Below are positions 16,322 through 25,944 of a stretch of DNA of 64,000 bases, piece by piece. Made by a program: the position numbers and the translations under genes. Within the stretch, counting starts at the first letter, position 1. Every line of letters begins with the position of its first letter. The notes under the pieces are model-generated. The model had not been told where the DNA came from and ran no database searches. It saw only the letters and a program-made list of their open reading frames with translations. The stretch comes from Cytophagales bacterium. Its GTDB lineage: Bacteria; Bacteroidota; Bacteroidia; Cytophagales; Cyclobacteriaceae. Location of the stretch: contig JAWPMT010000004.1 in the NCBI GenBank assembly GCA_033344775.1, positions 682,001 to 746,000 of the forward strand, written 5' to 3'.

Positions 16322-18124
16322 TCATTTTAATTCTTCTTCGACGTTGCCACAGGTGAGCATTTCATCTCCGAAATATGGGTTGAGTACACTGTCCGAATTA
16401 CTAAGCCAGAAAGCACCTTTGAAATCAAAGGCCATGGGGCAGTACTGGCGAAATCCTCCGGTTTCTACCTGAAACTTGACCAGGGTTTCGTACAGCTGGT
16501 CGCTTAGCGGCGAAAGTGTAGTTCGGATTTTTTCAACATCCGATTCGGAAACAATCATTTCTGCCGTAGTTTTCAGGACATTCAAGTCTTTCATCCACTC
16601 GACATGTGCATCACCTTTCACCAGGGACATGTCTACTGCATTGATAGAGGCTAGAAGTGGCTCAGCCTTTTCTTTGGCCGTGGAGGCATCTGTTTCAACC
16701 AGCGCATCTTTCAGAGGTAGATAGGTCTCGAAAACAGTCTTCAACTGATCACGAAATGCCGCACTCACTTCATATAGGTCTCCGGAAATATTCACTTCAG
16801 GATGACTCATATCATGACCAGAGTGATCTTCCATTCCTCCATGATCATGACCAGTTGATGACTTGCCACCCATGGGACTGGCCGTCTGGCGATTCATCAT
16901 GGAGGTCTTTCCTTGAAGTTGAGCCGCTGCATCAATCTTGAAAACACCATTGGCAGCCACTTCTTCATCTTCCTCCAGTCCGGCATTCACTACATAGTAG
17001 TCTCCGGCATCAGGACCTAGTTCCACCTCTCTGAATTGAAAGGTAGGCTGACTGTAGTTCGGACGCTTCACATACGCGACTGCCCTTTTTCCAGTCCAGA
17101 GAATGGCAGATTTTGGCACCAGAACAGCCCCCTCTCCCATGGTCAGGCCTGCCTCCACTGTTCCTTCCACAAACATCTCAGGTTTCAACAAATTGTCAAT
17201 GTTCCTGATCTCTGTGCGTACTGCAGCAGTACGGGTTTGCTTATTGACTACCGGATCAATGAAGGTCACCACACTTTCAAAGGTTTGTCCCGGAATGGAC
17301 TGTACTTTAAAAGATATGGAGTCTCCAGTACGAATCCAGGGTAAATCACTTTCGTAGGCGTCAAATAGCACCCATAACCTGTTCAGGTTGGCGATCTCAA
17401 AGAGGACACTTCCATCCATCACATGTTCGCCCTTACTCACATTTCGGGTCATGATAGTACCCGAACGAGGAGCGTGCACATCAAAGTAAAACTGGGGTTC
17501 CCCTTTCTCTACTATAGCCTCAATCTGCGACTCTGTAAGCTCCCAAAGTTTCAGTTTCTGGATGGCCGCCTCATAAAACGAGGGATTTGAATCCTTGAAC
17601 TTCAACGCTTCAAAAAGCTCCTTTTGCGCCGTTACCAGGTCGGGTGAGTACATAGTAGCAAGACGTTGACCCTGACGGATGTACTGCCCTGTAAAGTCCG
17701 CATACAGTCGTTCTACACGTCCATCAAAGTGTGCCGTGACTTTGGCAATACTCCTTTCATCCGCCTCAATCTTCCCAGGAAGATAAACCTGCTTTGTAGG
17801 CTCGGATTTTGTCACACTTACGGTTTGGATGGAAGCCATCATCATGGCCGCTTCTGTCATTTGAATCTCGTCCATATTCACCGCTTCTTGTTCATTAGAT
17901 GAGAGCGGTATCAGGTCCATTCCACAGAATGGACAACTTCCAGGACCATCTTCACGCACCTGTGGGTGCATACTGCAAGTCCATACTTCAGCCACGGTTT
18001 CATACTCATGCCCTTCATGAGCCATCGAATTACCAGGTCCACCGAAGAATACGCTACCGAGGAACACGCCAATAACTAGAAGGGCGATCCCGATAAGTAC
18101 TTGTTTTATATTGATCTTTTTCAT
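16322..18124 (-). CDS. cusB: Periplasmic adaptor of a heavy-metal RND efflux pump (CusB-like)
   Basis: The 600-aa membrane-fusion protein links the inner-membrane pump to the outer-membrane channel. An N-terminal membrane anchor is followed by a heavy-metal-binding domain (WTCSMHPQVREDGPGSCPFCGMDLIP). Next come the biotinyl-lipoyl/HlyD core (EADERSIAKVTAHFDGRVERL, HAPRSGTIMTRNVSKG) and a beta-barrel. A His/Met-rich spacer (GHDHGGMEDHSGHDMSH) leads to a C-terminal DUF3347-type domain with YCPMAF and a Cys near the end. Its start overlaps the cusC stop (ATGA). The Cys, Met and His richness points to Cu(I)/Ag(I). Confidence 0.92.
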   Translation of the reverse strand: MKKINIKQVLIGIALLVIGVFLGSVFFGGPGNSMAHEGHEYETVAEVWTCSMHPQVREDGPGSCPFCGMDLIPLSSNEQEAVNMDEIQMTEAAMMMASIQTVSVTKSEPTKQVYLPGKIEADERSIAKVTAHFDGRVERLYADFTGQYIRQGQRLATMYSPDLVTAQKELFEALKFKDSNPSFYEAAIQKLKLWELTESQIEAIVEKGEPQFYFDVHAPRSGTIMTRNVSKGEHVMDGSVLFEIANLNRLWVLFDAYESDLPWIRTGDSISFKVQSIPGQTFESVVTFIDPVVNKQTRTAAVRTEIRNIDNLLKPEMFVEGTVEAGLTMGEGAVLVPKSAILWTGKRAVAYVKRPNYSQPTFQFREVELGPDAGDYYVVNAGLEEDEEVAANGVFKIDAAAQLQGKTSMMNRQTASPMGGKSSTGHDHGGMEDHSGHDMSHPEVNISGDLYEVSAAFRDQLKTVFETYLPLKDALVETDASTAKEKAEPLLASINAVDMSLVKGDAHVEWMKDLNVLKTTAEMIVSESDVEKIRTTLSPLSDQLYETLVKFQVETGGFRQYCPMAFDFKGAFWLSNSDSVLNPYFGDEMLTCGNVEEELK

Positions 18125-19344
18125 TTTCCGATGATGTAATTGATTTGATAAATCGCACGATTGGTTTCAACTCGTGCTTTCTCAATTTCCAATTGATATG
18201 TCAGGAGCTTTCGCTCCATTCGCAAGACCTCCTCAAAGTCTGCCGTTCCCGTCGTAAACTCTGTTTGTAACAACGACAATGAACGACCAGCCAGGTCGTG
18301 CAGGTTCTGATAAAGCACCACCCTGCGCTTCGCATCCAGGTGATCCCGGATGAACACTTCCAGGGCAGTTACTAACCGATTATTCTGCTCCTCGATTTGG
18401 TATTCAAGCCCCTCCTTTTCAAGAGTGACCTGAGTTTCCTGTGCTTTGTATTTCTTTCGATAGATGGGAATTTTCAAACCCACCTGAGGAAACACAAACG
18501 CATCCTGACCATTGTCGGGAAGTTCCACACCTGAACGTTCACTGATATTGACATAGCTCGCTCCCAGAGTAAAGGAGGGCTTACCATTCAGCTCCGTCAC
18601 TTTCAAGAGTTCTTCTTTCGACCGGACCATGGATCGGATACTCTGAAGTTTAGAATTTCCAATGATGATGCTATCGTAAAGCACTTGCTTGTCTAAGGTC
18701 AACTCAATGACCTGAAGGGAATCGCCAAATTGGATAGCCTCCACAGACGCATTCAACAACTTCTCAAAAGCGATCATAGCAGCAGCCCTACTGTCCACCC
18801 AATAGGCAAGCTTGGTCTGGAGTTCTTTTTCCTCCATCTCTACCCGAAGTACATTGACAAATCCGGTTTTTCCACTCTCAAAATTCACCCTGGCTAGTTC
18901 CTTAAAAGAACTTAGTATATCCAGGTTCTCTTTCGTAAGCGCTATCGATCTATCCATTAAAAAAAGTTGATCGTAGGCCATCCGAACTTCACTGAATAGT
19001 TGAAGTTTCGCATCCTCAAATAGCTTAAGCTTGGCATCGGCCATCTCTGTAGCCACAGCGCCCTGCGCTTTCAAAGTCCCGAACCAGGGGAACGATTGAC
19101 TGACCGCTAGACTAGCCCGTTGAGGACCAACCCTAGTCTCCACCGGCTGCACGAATAAACCGAAAGTAACCTGCGGATCTGGCAAGGTCTGTGCCTGCGG
19201 GATCCGTTCCATGGCAGCCAGGTAATCATTGAATTTTGCTTTCAATCCGGGATTGTGCTCAGCCGCAAGGGTTAGATAAGGCTCCACCTGGCTGACAGCC
19301 AAAAAAGGCATCATGATGATGAATACTATGACTACTTTTCTCAT
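18121..19344 (-). CDS. cusC: TolC-family outer-membrane channel of the metal efflux pump (CusC-like)
   Basis: The product is about 407 aa. I choose ATG 19344 because it overlaps the cusA stop as ATGA, matching the tight spacing of this operon, and gives a signal peptide (MRKVVIVFIIMMPFLAVSQ). The rest is the repeated helical structure of TolC/OEP proteins (HNPGLKAKFNDYLAA, LPDPQVTFGLFVQPVETRVG, and ETNRAIYQINYIIG at the end). It supplies the outer-membrane duct for the CusA-CusB pump. Its own stop overlaps the cusB start. Confidence 0.9.
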   Translation of the reverse strand: MRKVVIVFIIMMPFLAVSQVEPYLTLAAEHNPGLKAKFNDYLAAMERIPQAQTLPDPQVTFGLFVQPVETRVGPQRASLAVSQSFPWFGTLKAQGAVATEMADAKLKLFEDAKLQLFSEVRMAYDQLFLMDRSIALTKENLDILSSFKELARVNFESGKTGFVNVLRVEMEEKELQTKLAYWVDSRAAAMIAFEKLLNASVEAIQFGDSLQVIELTLDKQVLYDSIIIGNSKLQSIRSMVRSKEELLKVTELNGKPSFTLGASYVNISERSGVELPDNGQDAFVFPQVGLKIPIYRKKYKAQETQVTLEKEGLEYQIEEQNNRLVTALEVFIRDHLDAKRRVVLYQNLHDLAGRSLSLLQTEFTTGTADFEEVLRMERKLLTYQLEIEKARVETNRAIYQINYIIGK

Positions 19345-22300
19345 GACTCTGGATTTGATTTTAGTTGACGTTCCTGCCACATGCAGTACAAGACCGGCAC
19401 CACGAACATGGTGATCACCTGGATGATCATGCCCCCGAACGTAGGGATGGCCATGGGCACCATGATATCCGATCCCTTACCTGTAGAAGTCAGAACGGGA
19501 AGCAAGGCAATTACGGTAGTAGCTGCAGTCATCATAGCAGGCCTTACCCGTTGTTGACCGGCATGCAATACGGCAGCTCTCACACCCTCAACGGAGTTAG
19601 GTTTTTCACGCTCCAGGTGTTGCTTCAGATATGTACCCATGATCACGCCATCGTCAGTAGCCACACCAAACAAGGCTATGAATCCCACCCAAACAGCCAC
19701 ACTTAGATTAATGGTCTGTACCTGGAAGAGGTCACGCATGTCTGCACCAAAGAGTGAAAAATTCAGGAACCAATCCTGACCATATAGCCAGATGAAAATG
19801 AACCCTCCGGCAAAGGCCACAAAGACCCCTGAAAAGACCATCAATGTGGGTTGAAGCTTGCCAAACTGAAAATACAGAATGAGCAGAATGGCCATTAAGC
19901 TGATAGGGATCACAATAGACAACCTTTTGGTGGCTCGGATCTGGTTTTCATAGTTACCAGCAAACTTGTAGCTTACACCCATTGGAATCTGCAATGCACC
20001 ATTGGCGATCTGTTCATTGAGGTAGGCTTGCGCATTTTCTACTACATCCACCTCCGCATATCCATCTTCCTTATCGAAGATCACATAGCCCACCAGGAAG
20101 GTATCTTCACTCTTGATGTTCTGTGGTCCACGGACATATTGCAATTCTGCCAGTTCCTTCAAAGGCACTTGCACGCCCGTGGGAGTAGGAATTAGAATAT
20201 TAATCAGGTCATCAGGATTGTCACGAAGTTCTCGGGCATATCTTACCCTCACCTGATAGCGCTCACGTCCTTCTACGGTAGTGGTCTGAGCATTACCACC
20301 GACCGCTACGCCGATATACATCTGCATGTCTGCAACACTCAACCCGTATCGAGCAATGGCTGGCCGATTGATTTTGATCTCCAGATAAGGCTTGCCAACC
20401 ACGCGATCCGCAAAAACCGAACTTGGTTTAACACCAGGTATTTGTTTTAAGAATGTTTCCATGTCAAACCCGACTGCTTCTATCGATTCCAGATCAGGAC
20501 CATAGATTTTCATTCCCATCGGTGCTCTCATACCCGTTGAAAGCATCACCAACCGTGTGGCAATAGGCTGCAGCTTCGGCGCTGAGGTCATGCCAGGGAT
20601 GTTGGCCATGTTCACAATCTCGTCCCAAATGTCATCGGGAGATTGAATGTGCTCACGCCATTGACGAAAGTATTGCCCACTGGATGCCGGGATCAATAAG
20701 TCCGAGTTAAAACCTGCTAACGCTTCACTTTGCCATTCGAAAGTCTCACCATTCGACAATTCAAAATGCCCTTCGTCATTAACTCTGAATCGCATGCGGT
20801 GGCCATCTTCATCCAGGACATATTCCGGATTGTAGTTGATCACATTTTCAAACATGGAAATAGGTGCAGGATCGAGCGCAGAAGCAACGCGTCCCCATTT
20901 CCCAACGGTCATTTCAACCTCAGGAATAGATGTCACCAATTGATCCAGCAACTGGATGGTTTCGATGTTTTCCTGAACGCCAGAGTGCGGCATGGTGGTC
21001 GGCATAAGCAAATACGAACCTTCGTCCAGAGGTGGCATAAACTCTTTACCCACACCCGGAAAGGTCGTGCTCATAGAAGCCCAGAAACCAGACTCCCGAA
21101 CATCCCAATTGACCGAATGGGCTCCCCTGGCTACAAAGCCGAAAGCCCGATCAAACCCCTGCCAGGAAAGGAGACCAAAGACCAGGATCACTAAAGGCAG
21201 CGTAAGAAATTGCCATTTATGTTCCAGGCACCAGCTCAATATCCTGGTGTAGTATCGGACCACTGTGAGAAGAATCCCTAGCACCATTACAATGATCAAA
21301 CCTACAAACAGGAAGTTCAGGAACCAGCTGTAACCCGCTCCAAGTGGCAACCACTCTTTGGTGAGAAAGTACAGCACCGTGAGCAGGACTACCGCAATAT
21401 TGAGATAAGCCGGAACCCACGTCCATTTACCTTTCCATCGGTCTTCAAAGAAATTATTAACACCCATGATGGCTAATACAATTCCAGCCCAGGGAATGAA
21501 GAAGTAGATGACAATGCCCAATAGGATCAGTCCTAAGTTCCAGAACTTTCGAGCCTTGTCTTTTCCGAAATTCAAAGAGAAGATCCAATGTGCAAAAGCC
21601 GGAATGATCACCAACCCAATGAACAGGGCAGCGAGTAACGCAAACGTCTTGGTAAATGCTAAAGGTTGAAACAGTTTCCCCTCTTGGGCCTGCAAGGCAA
21701 ATACAGGAATGAAACTGATCACCGTAGTTGCCAACGCTGTGATTACAGCCGAAGCTACTTCAGTTGTGGCCGTATAAATGACCTGAAGTCGACCCGGTGA
21801 ATCCAGGTCTTTGTTCTCGGGCATTTGAAGGTGCCTAATGATGTTCTCAGTGAACACAACACCCACATCCACCATCACACCAATGGCAATCGCAATACCC
21901 GATAGTGCTACGATATTGGCCGACACGCCAAAATAGCGCATGGCAATGAAAGTCATCAATACCCCAATAGGTAGAAGACTGGAGATCAGAATAGACGCCC
22001 TCAGGTTAATGACCAGAATGATCACCACGATCACACTGATCAACACTTCCAGAGACAAGGCTTCTTCTAGCGTCCCGAGAGTTTCCTTGATCAATCCAGT
22101 GCGATCGTAAAAAGGAACGATCGTGACTTTGGAAACCGTACCATCAGCCAGTGTTTTGGAAGGTAAGCCGGGAGCAAGCTCCTCTATCTTGGCCTTCACA
22201 CTATTGATTACCTCCAGAGGATTGGAACCATACCGGGCAACAACTACTGCACCTACTGCTTCCGCACCGGCTTTATCCAGACCCCCACGACGCGTGGCTG

Positions 22301-23156
22301 GCCCCAGTTGAACCCTGGCCACATCCTTGATGCGTATGGGTATATTGTTCCTGGCCAGAACCACCGCTTCTTCCAGATCGGAGATATTCTTGATGTACCC
22401 CAGGCCTCTGACTAGATATTCGGCCTTATTGAACTCCAGCGTCCTGGCACCCACATCCATGTTGCTTTTCTTCACAGCATTCATGATATCGGCCACATCC
22501 ACATCATAGCTTTTCATGGCCGTGGGATCTATCTCTACCTGGTACTCTTTTACATACCCTCCGATAGAGGCTACCTCCGAAACACCTGCTGCAGAAGAGA
22601 GTCCATATTTGATATAAAAGTCCTGGATGGAACGCAATTCCTGTGGATCCCAACCACCAGCTGGACGTCCTGCTTCATCACGACCTTCCAGCGTGTACCA
22701 GAAAATTTGCCCCAACGCCGTAGCATCAGGGCCTAGCGCAGGTTGAACGCCCTCTGGTAATGTTCCGGAGGGAAGTGAGTTTAGCTTTTCTAGTATTCTT
22801 GATCGGCTCCAATAGAACTCGACCCCTTCTTCGAAAATGAGGTAGATACTAGATAGCCCGAAAATGGAGTTACTTCGGATGGTCTTCACGCCAGGAATGC
22901 CTAGTAGCGCAGTGGTTAGCGGATACGAAACCTGATCCTCCATATCCTGCGGTGAGCGGCCCATCCACTCCGTGTATACAATTTGTTGGTTTTCACCAAT
23001 ATCGGGGATCGCATCTACGGGTACCGGATCTCTTGGGATCGTATCTGATTCCCAATTAAACGGTGCCGTGGCAATGCCCCATGTGATGAGAGAAACAGCC
23101 ACTAACAACGTGACCAGCTTCTTCTCTAAGAAAAATTTAATGATATGATTAAGCAT
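19341..23156 (-). CDS. cusA: Heavy-metal efflux RND transporter (CusA/CzcA family)
   Basis: The product is about 1271 aa, longer than the usual 1040 or so. ATG 23156 (MLNHIIKFFLEKK) is preferred to an upstream TTG. The HME-RND hallmarks are clear: PVDAIPDIGENQQIVYTEW, MEDQVSYPLTTALLG, the TM4 region GVMVDVGVVFTENIIRHLQ with its proton-relay Asp and Glu, and RLVMLSTGMRAPMGMKI. The Met-rich block near the periplasmic cleft favours Cu(I)/Ag(I) over Zn/Co. The extra length is a hydrophobic insertion in the middle, common in Bacteroidota CusA. It exports metal using the proton gradient. Confidence 0.93.
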   Translation of the reverse strand: MLNHIIKFFLEKKLVTLLVAVSLITWGIATAPFNWESDTIPRDPVPVDAIPDIGENQQIVYTEWMGRSPQDMEDQVSYPLTTALLGIPGVKTIRSNSIFGLSSIYLIFEEGVEFYWSRSRILEKLNSLPSGTLPEGVQPALGPDATALGQIFWYTLEGRDEAGRPAGGWDPQELRSIQDFYIKYGLSSAAGVSEVASIGGYVKEYQVEIDPTAMKSYDVDVADIMNAVKKSNMDVGARTLEFNKAEYLVRGLGYIKNISDLEEAVVLARNNIPIRIKDVARVQLGPATRRGGLDKAGAEAVGAVVVARYGSNPLEVINSVKAKIEELAPGLPSKTLADGTVSKVTIVPFYDRTGLIKETLGTLEEALSLEVLISVIVVIILVINLRASILISSLLPIGVLMTFIAMRYFGVSANIVALSGIAIAIGVMVDVGVVFTENIIRHLQMPENKDLDSPGRLQVIYTATTEVASAVITALATTVISFIPVFALQAQEGKLFQPLAFTKTFALLAALFIGLVIIPAFAHWIFSLNFGKDKARKFWNLGLILLGIVIYFFIPWAGIVLAIMGVNNFFEDRWKGKWTWVPAYLNIAVVLLTVLYFLTKEWLPLGAGYSWFLNFLFVGLIIVMVLGILLTVVRYYTRILSWCLEHKWQFLTLPLVILVFGLLSWQGFDRAFGFVARGAHSVNWDVRESGFWASMSTTFPGVGKEFMPPLDEGSYLLMPTTMPHSGVQENIETIQLLDQLVTSIPEVEMTVGKWGRVASALDPAPISMFENVINYNPEYVLDEDGHRMRFRVNDEGHFELSNGETFEWQSEALAGFNSDLLIPASSGQYFRQWREHIQSPDDIWDEIVNMANIPGMTSAPKLQPIATRLVMLSTGMRAPMGMKIYGPDLESIEAVGFDMETFLKQIPGVKPSSVFADRVVGKPYLEIKINRPAIARYGLSVADMQMYIGVAVGGNAQTTTVEGRERYQVRVRYARELRDNPDDLINILIPTPTGVQVPLKELAELQYVRGPQNIKSEDTFLVGYVIFDKEDGYAEVDVVENAQAYLNEQIANGALQIPMGVSYKFAGNYENQIRATKRLSIVIPISLMAILLILYFQFGKLQPTLMVFSGVFVAFAGGFIFIWLYGQDWFLNFSLFGADMRDLFQVQTINLSVAVWVGFIALFGVATDDGVIMGTYLKQHLEREKPNSVEGVRAAVLHAGQQRVRPAMMTAATTVIALLPVLTSTGKGSDIMVPMAIPTFGGMIIQVITMFVVPVLYCMWQERQLKSNPES

Positions 23157-23244
23157 AGCATCATTCAATGTTTATGAATTGAACAATAGAATCATTGAGG
23201 CATCAAGGGATGCCTATACCTGTGTGACAGGTACATGCTAAAAC

Positions 23245-23646
23245 TTATAGAAGGAAGGACTGCACGAGAACAGGGACGTCCTGAGCAATCAAAGGAGGCT
23301 TGTAGTTGAGAAATTGTTTTTGTGCGGTGACCGTTGAGAATAGCTTGAAATTAACAAGCACGTAAGTAACAACCGCCAGCAGATTCAAATCAGGAGTAGC
23401 GTTGAAATCAAAGTTTGCTTTTTGCAGGTCGTCCACCTTGAATTCTTCAACCGTATCCTTACAACAGCCCATCGCATCTGACGAATCTCCCATATCCATC
23501 ATGGACATACAAGAAGCTGCAGGATGATTGATAGAGGTATCCATTAATCTACCCATGCAATAGTGCCTATGCAGCGTTACCCCTACCGAGGTAGTCAGTA
23601 GCAGTGCTGCCATTAATACGGTCACTATGTTCTTGAATAGGTGCAT
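23245..23646 (-). CDS. HYC_CC_PP family small exported protein
   Basis: The 133-aa protein carries the three motifs that name this Bacteroidota family: HYCMG (near residue 28), a CC pair (GCCKD near 60) and a PP pair near the end (YKPPLI). A hydrophobic N-terminus suggests export, and the middle is Met/Asp-rich (CMSMMDMGDSSDAMGCC). It lies between cusA and the DUF4396 gene on the same strand, the usual setting for the family. It probably binds copper or silver in the periplasm; this is an inference from Cys/Met content and context. Confidence 0.85.
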   Translation of the reverse strand: MHLFKNIVTVLMAALLLTTSVGVTLHRHYCMGRLMDTSINHPAASCMSMMDMGDSSDAMGCCKDTVEEFKVDDLQKANFDFNATPDLNLLAVVTYVLVNFKLFSTVTAQKQFLNYKPPLIAQDVPVLVQSFLL

Positions 23647-23693
23647 TCAGCTGTAAAGATACGGAATTTGAATCTTGTGGTTTTTCATGTCAC

Positions 23694-23912
23694 TCAATGA
23701 CAAGCCTTATTGTACTTTTTCAACTTGTAATAATTGTAAGGCAAAGGAGTGATGAAACCCACTACCAAAGCAGGAACCAACGCTAACCAATACCAAATGT
23801 CATCAAAGGCTGTCTTACCTCCGATGATCATGAAATCCGTTCCGGTCATGGCCAGCTCCATGGCCACTATGGAAATGAAAGACATTCCAAACGCAGTTTT
23901 CAGAGCAAACAT
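23694..23912 (-). CDS. Short DUF4396-type membrane protein
   Basis: The 72-aa protein has two hydrophobic segments and resembles the C-terminal core of DUF4396 membrane proteins (FALKTAFGMSFISIVAMELA, then WYWLALVPALVVGFITPLPYNYYKLKKYNKACH-like ending with Cys-His). It is the first gene of the minus-strand metal operon and diverges from the ArsR-type regulator at 24063. The ATG at 23912 follows directly after AT-rich promoter sequence. Function is unknown; conservation beside Cus genes suggests a part in metal resistance. Confidence 0.75.
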   Translation of the reverse strand: MFALKTAFGMSFISIVAMELAMTGTDFMIIGGKTAFDDIWYWLALVPALVVGFITPLPYNYYKLKKYNKACH

Positions 23913-24035
23913 CCAATTGAACTGTTCCTAATATTTTAGTAGAATAATCTCCAGTGTAATCGAGGTGATCAAACTTACAATGATTCATTATTTAAGTCTT
24001 TACTAAAATACTGAAACCTTTTTCATATCTTAGTG

Positions 24036-24053
24036 TTTTAGTAATTGCTAAAA
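24036..24053. promoter_or_regulatory. Palindrome TTTTAG-N6-CTAAAA, candidate ArsR operator
   Basis: A 6-6-6 inverted repeat ends 9 bp before the regulator's ATG. Further half sites lie across the same divergent promoter region: TTTTAG at 23934 and CTAAAA at 24003. The arrangement would let one ArsR/SmtB repressor control both divergent operons. Confidence 0.6.
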
Positions 24054-24062
24054 TATTAAAGC

Positions 24063-24425
24063 ATGAGCACCTGCATTAGAGTTCTGGCTGATCCCGTACA
24101 GATCAAACAATGTAAAGATGAGCTTCAAGAGCTCGAAACCCCACTCAACACCCTAACTAAGATTTTCAATCTGGCCGGCAATGCAGCCAGATTCAAGATT
24201 CTCTATCTCCTTTTCAAGGAAGGTGAAATGTGCCCATGTGACCTGAGCGACATCCTGGAAATCTCCGTGGGTGGAATTTCACAGCACCTCCGAAAACTCA
24301 AAGACGGAGGCATTGTTAAAGATAAGAAAGTGGGTCAAACTGTATTTTATTCTATTGTAGAAAATGCACAGATCATTAAACCCGTGCTTGAGAGCTTATC
24401 TAAAGAAAAAGAGACAGTTTTATGA
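24063..24425 (+). CDS. ArsR/SmtB-family metal-responsive repressor
   Basis: The 120-aa winged-helix protein has the family body AGNAARFKILYLLFKEGEMC, the metal-site-type helix CPCDLSDILEISVGGISQHLRKLKDGGIV, and KVGQTVFYSIVE in the wing. Cys residues in STCIR near the N-terminus and in CPCDL are plausible metal ligands. Its stop overlaps the start of the MerT-like gene (ATGA), so the two are coupled. Divergent metal-efflux genes and the palindrome at 24036 indicate it is the local regulator. Whether it senses Cu/Ag, Hg or Cd is unclear; the downstream MerT-like gene points to mercury. Confidence 0.9.
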   Translation: MSTCIRVLADPVQIKQCKDELQELETPLNTLTKIFNLAGNAARFKILYLLFKEGEMCPCDLSDILEISVGGISQHLRKLKDGGIVKDKKVGQTVFYSIVENAQIIKPVLESLSKEKETVL

Positions 24426-25723
24426 GTACTTCAAACACATCCTCAAAGAGTGCAGGAGCTAGTCTGTTGGCCGCTTTGGTAGCCTCTCTCTGTTGTATCA
24501 CCCCAGTGTTTTCTTTGCTGGCTGGAGTTGGCAGTATTGCAGCCACATTTTCTTGGATGGAGCCTTTCCGTCCTTTTCTCATCATGTTAACCGTAGGAGT
24601 ATTGGGATTTGCCTGGTATCAGCAATTAAAGCCCAGGACCGCAGAAGAAATCCAATGCGACTGTGAGGAAGATCAGAAACCAAGCTTTTGGCAGTCCAAG
24701 AAATTCCTGAGTTTCGTCACTGCTTTCGCCATGCTGATGCTTGCCTTTCCCAGTTACGCACATGTCTTTTATCCTGACAGCCCCAATCAAAGTTCATTAC
24801 CTACCTATTTGTTAGCACAGGATACGTCCAAGGTCCACAAGATTGTATTGGACGTCAAAGGCATGACCTGCGCTGGCTGTGAGAGCCACATTAAATATGA
24901 AGTTGGTAAACTAGCAGGTATACAATCAGTAGATGCCTCTTATGCTGAGGGCAATGCTTCTATTGAATTTTTATCGTCGAAAGTTGAGCGAGCAGAGATT
25001 GTTGCAGCAATCAATAAAACCGGATATACCGTAGTGGAAGGACAAAACAATCTGGCGGCTGTAAACACCCCTGACCACCTATCATTTTACAAAGTTCCTC
25101 TGATCTGCAATGCAGCACCAACTATTGGATGTGGCAGCAAGGCTAAGCCCATTCTGCAGGATTTCGACAATGATGCGAACGTGCAGGAAGCTTGGTTAAA
25201 CAGAACTGGAACCGTGATCGCTGTAGTCTGGCTTGAAAACGCTGAATTCAAAGCAAGAAGACAAGTAGTCAATTCGGTTTTCACCAAACACCAGATAAAT
25301 GCCAGTGAACTGTTGATGACCGACTATGCTACCAACTATGACTCCTTTAATCAAAAAGAAGGGTGGCTAAGACATTCCGATGTGGACCAATTGAGTAAAG
25401 AGGAAGCTGGAATTATCGCAGAGCAAATCCTTCAACCTATCAAGAAGAAAACCACACTTTCAGCAACAAACGAAAGTAAGCTCAGGAATAAAGCGACTGA
25501 TACGTTTTATAAATTCTTTCTCAGCTACGAGTCCACTGAAGAGCTTGGTGATGCCTCAGCCTATAAAGGCAGGTTAACTGAAATCATCGCTTATGGGGAG
25601 AACTTACTCGGAGAAGGCAATATGCCATCGCTGAATGAACTTTGGACGGCTTGCTCCTCTGCGTCTAAAAACTGCAGCCATTCGGATTGCAGCTCTACTT
25701 GCAAACTCCTAAAGAAGTCATAA
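24422..25723 (+). CDS. MerT-HMA (MerTP-like) transporter with a long C-terminal extension
   Basis: The 433-aa protein begins as a MerT-type membrane protein (SLLAALVASLCCITPVFSLLAG, with the vicinal CC in the first helix; three hydrophobic segments). It continues into an HMA domain (VKGMTCAGCESHIKYEVGKLAG, metal motif MTCAGC). MerTP fusions usually stop near 200 aa; here about 230 more residues follow. The extension carries PLICNAAPTIGCGSKAKPIL at its start and a Cys cluster at its end (TACSSASKNCSHSDCSSTC). I do not recognise it as a named domain. The gene overlaps arsR and precedes a Cys-rich gene. Confidence 0.85.
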   Translation: MSTSNTSSKSAGASLLAALVASLCCITPVFSLLAGVGSIAATFSWMEPFRPFLIMLTVGVLGFAWYQQLKPRTAEEIQCDCEEDQKPSFWQSKKFLSFVTAFAMLMLAFPSYAHVFYPDSPNQSSLPTYLLAQDTSKVHKIVLDVKGMTCAGCESHIKYEVGKLAGIQSVDASYAEGNASIEFLSSKVERAEIVAAINKTGYTVVEGQNNLAAVNTPDHLSFYKVPLICNAAPTIGCGSKAKPILQDFDNDANVQEAWLNRTGTVIAVVWLENAEFKARRQVVNSVFTKHQINASELLMTDYATNYDSFNQKEGWLRHSDVDQLSKEEAGIIAEQILQPIKKKTTLSATNESKLRNKATDTFYKFFLSYESTEELGDASAYKGRLTEIIAYGENLLGEGNMPSLNELWTACSSASKNCSHSDCSSTCKLLKKS

Positions 25724-25725
25724 CC

Positions 25726-25944
25726 ATGCCTGCTGAAATCATTCTGGAATCTACGATTACCTGTCCAAAATGCGGACACCAAAAAGAAGACACCATGCCT
25801 ACCGATGCTTGTCAATTCTTTTATGAATGCGAAAACTGCCATGAAGTCTTGAAACCTAAAGCAGGAGATTGTTGTGTTTACTGCTCTTACGGAACTGAAA
25901 AATGCCCTCCCATACAAGAAGGTTCGGGGTGTTGTAGCACATGA
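25726..25944 (+). CDS. Small Cys-rich zinc-ribbon-like protein of mercury operons (GDCCVYCSYG type)
   Basis: ATG 25726 gives 72 aa and lies 2 bp after the upstream stop. The protein has about ten Cys in pairs (CPKCGHQ, CENCHEVL, GDCCVYCSYGTEKCPP, GCCST). It belongs to a small family I remember from Bacteroidota and proteobacterial mercury-resistance clusters, where GDCCVFCSYG is nearly invariant. It is probably a cytosolic metal-binding protein. Its stop overlaps the next start (ATGA). The exact job is unknown. Confidence 0.8.
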   Translation: MPAEIILESTITCPKCGHQKEDTMPTDACQFFYECENCHEVLKPKAGDCCVYCSYGTEKCPPIQEGSGCCST

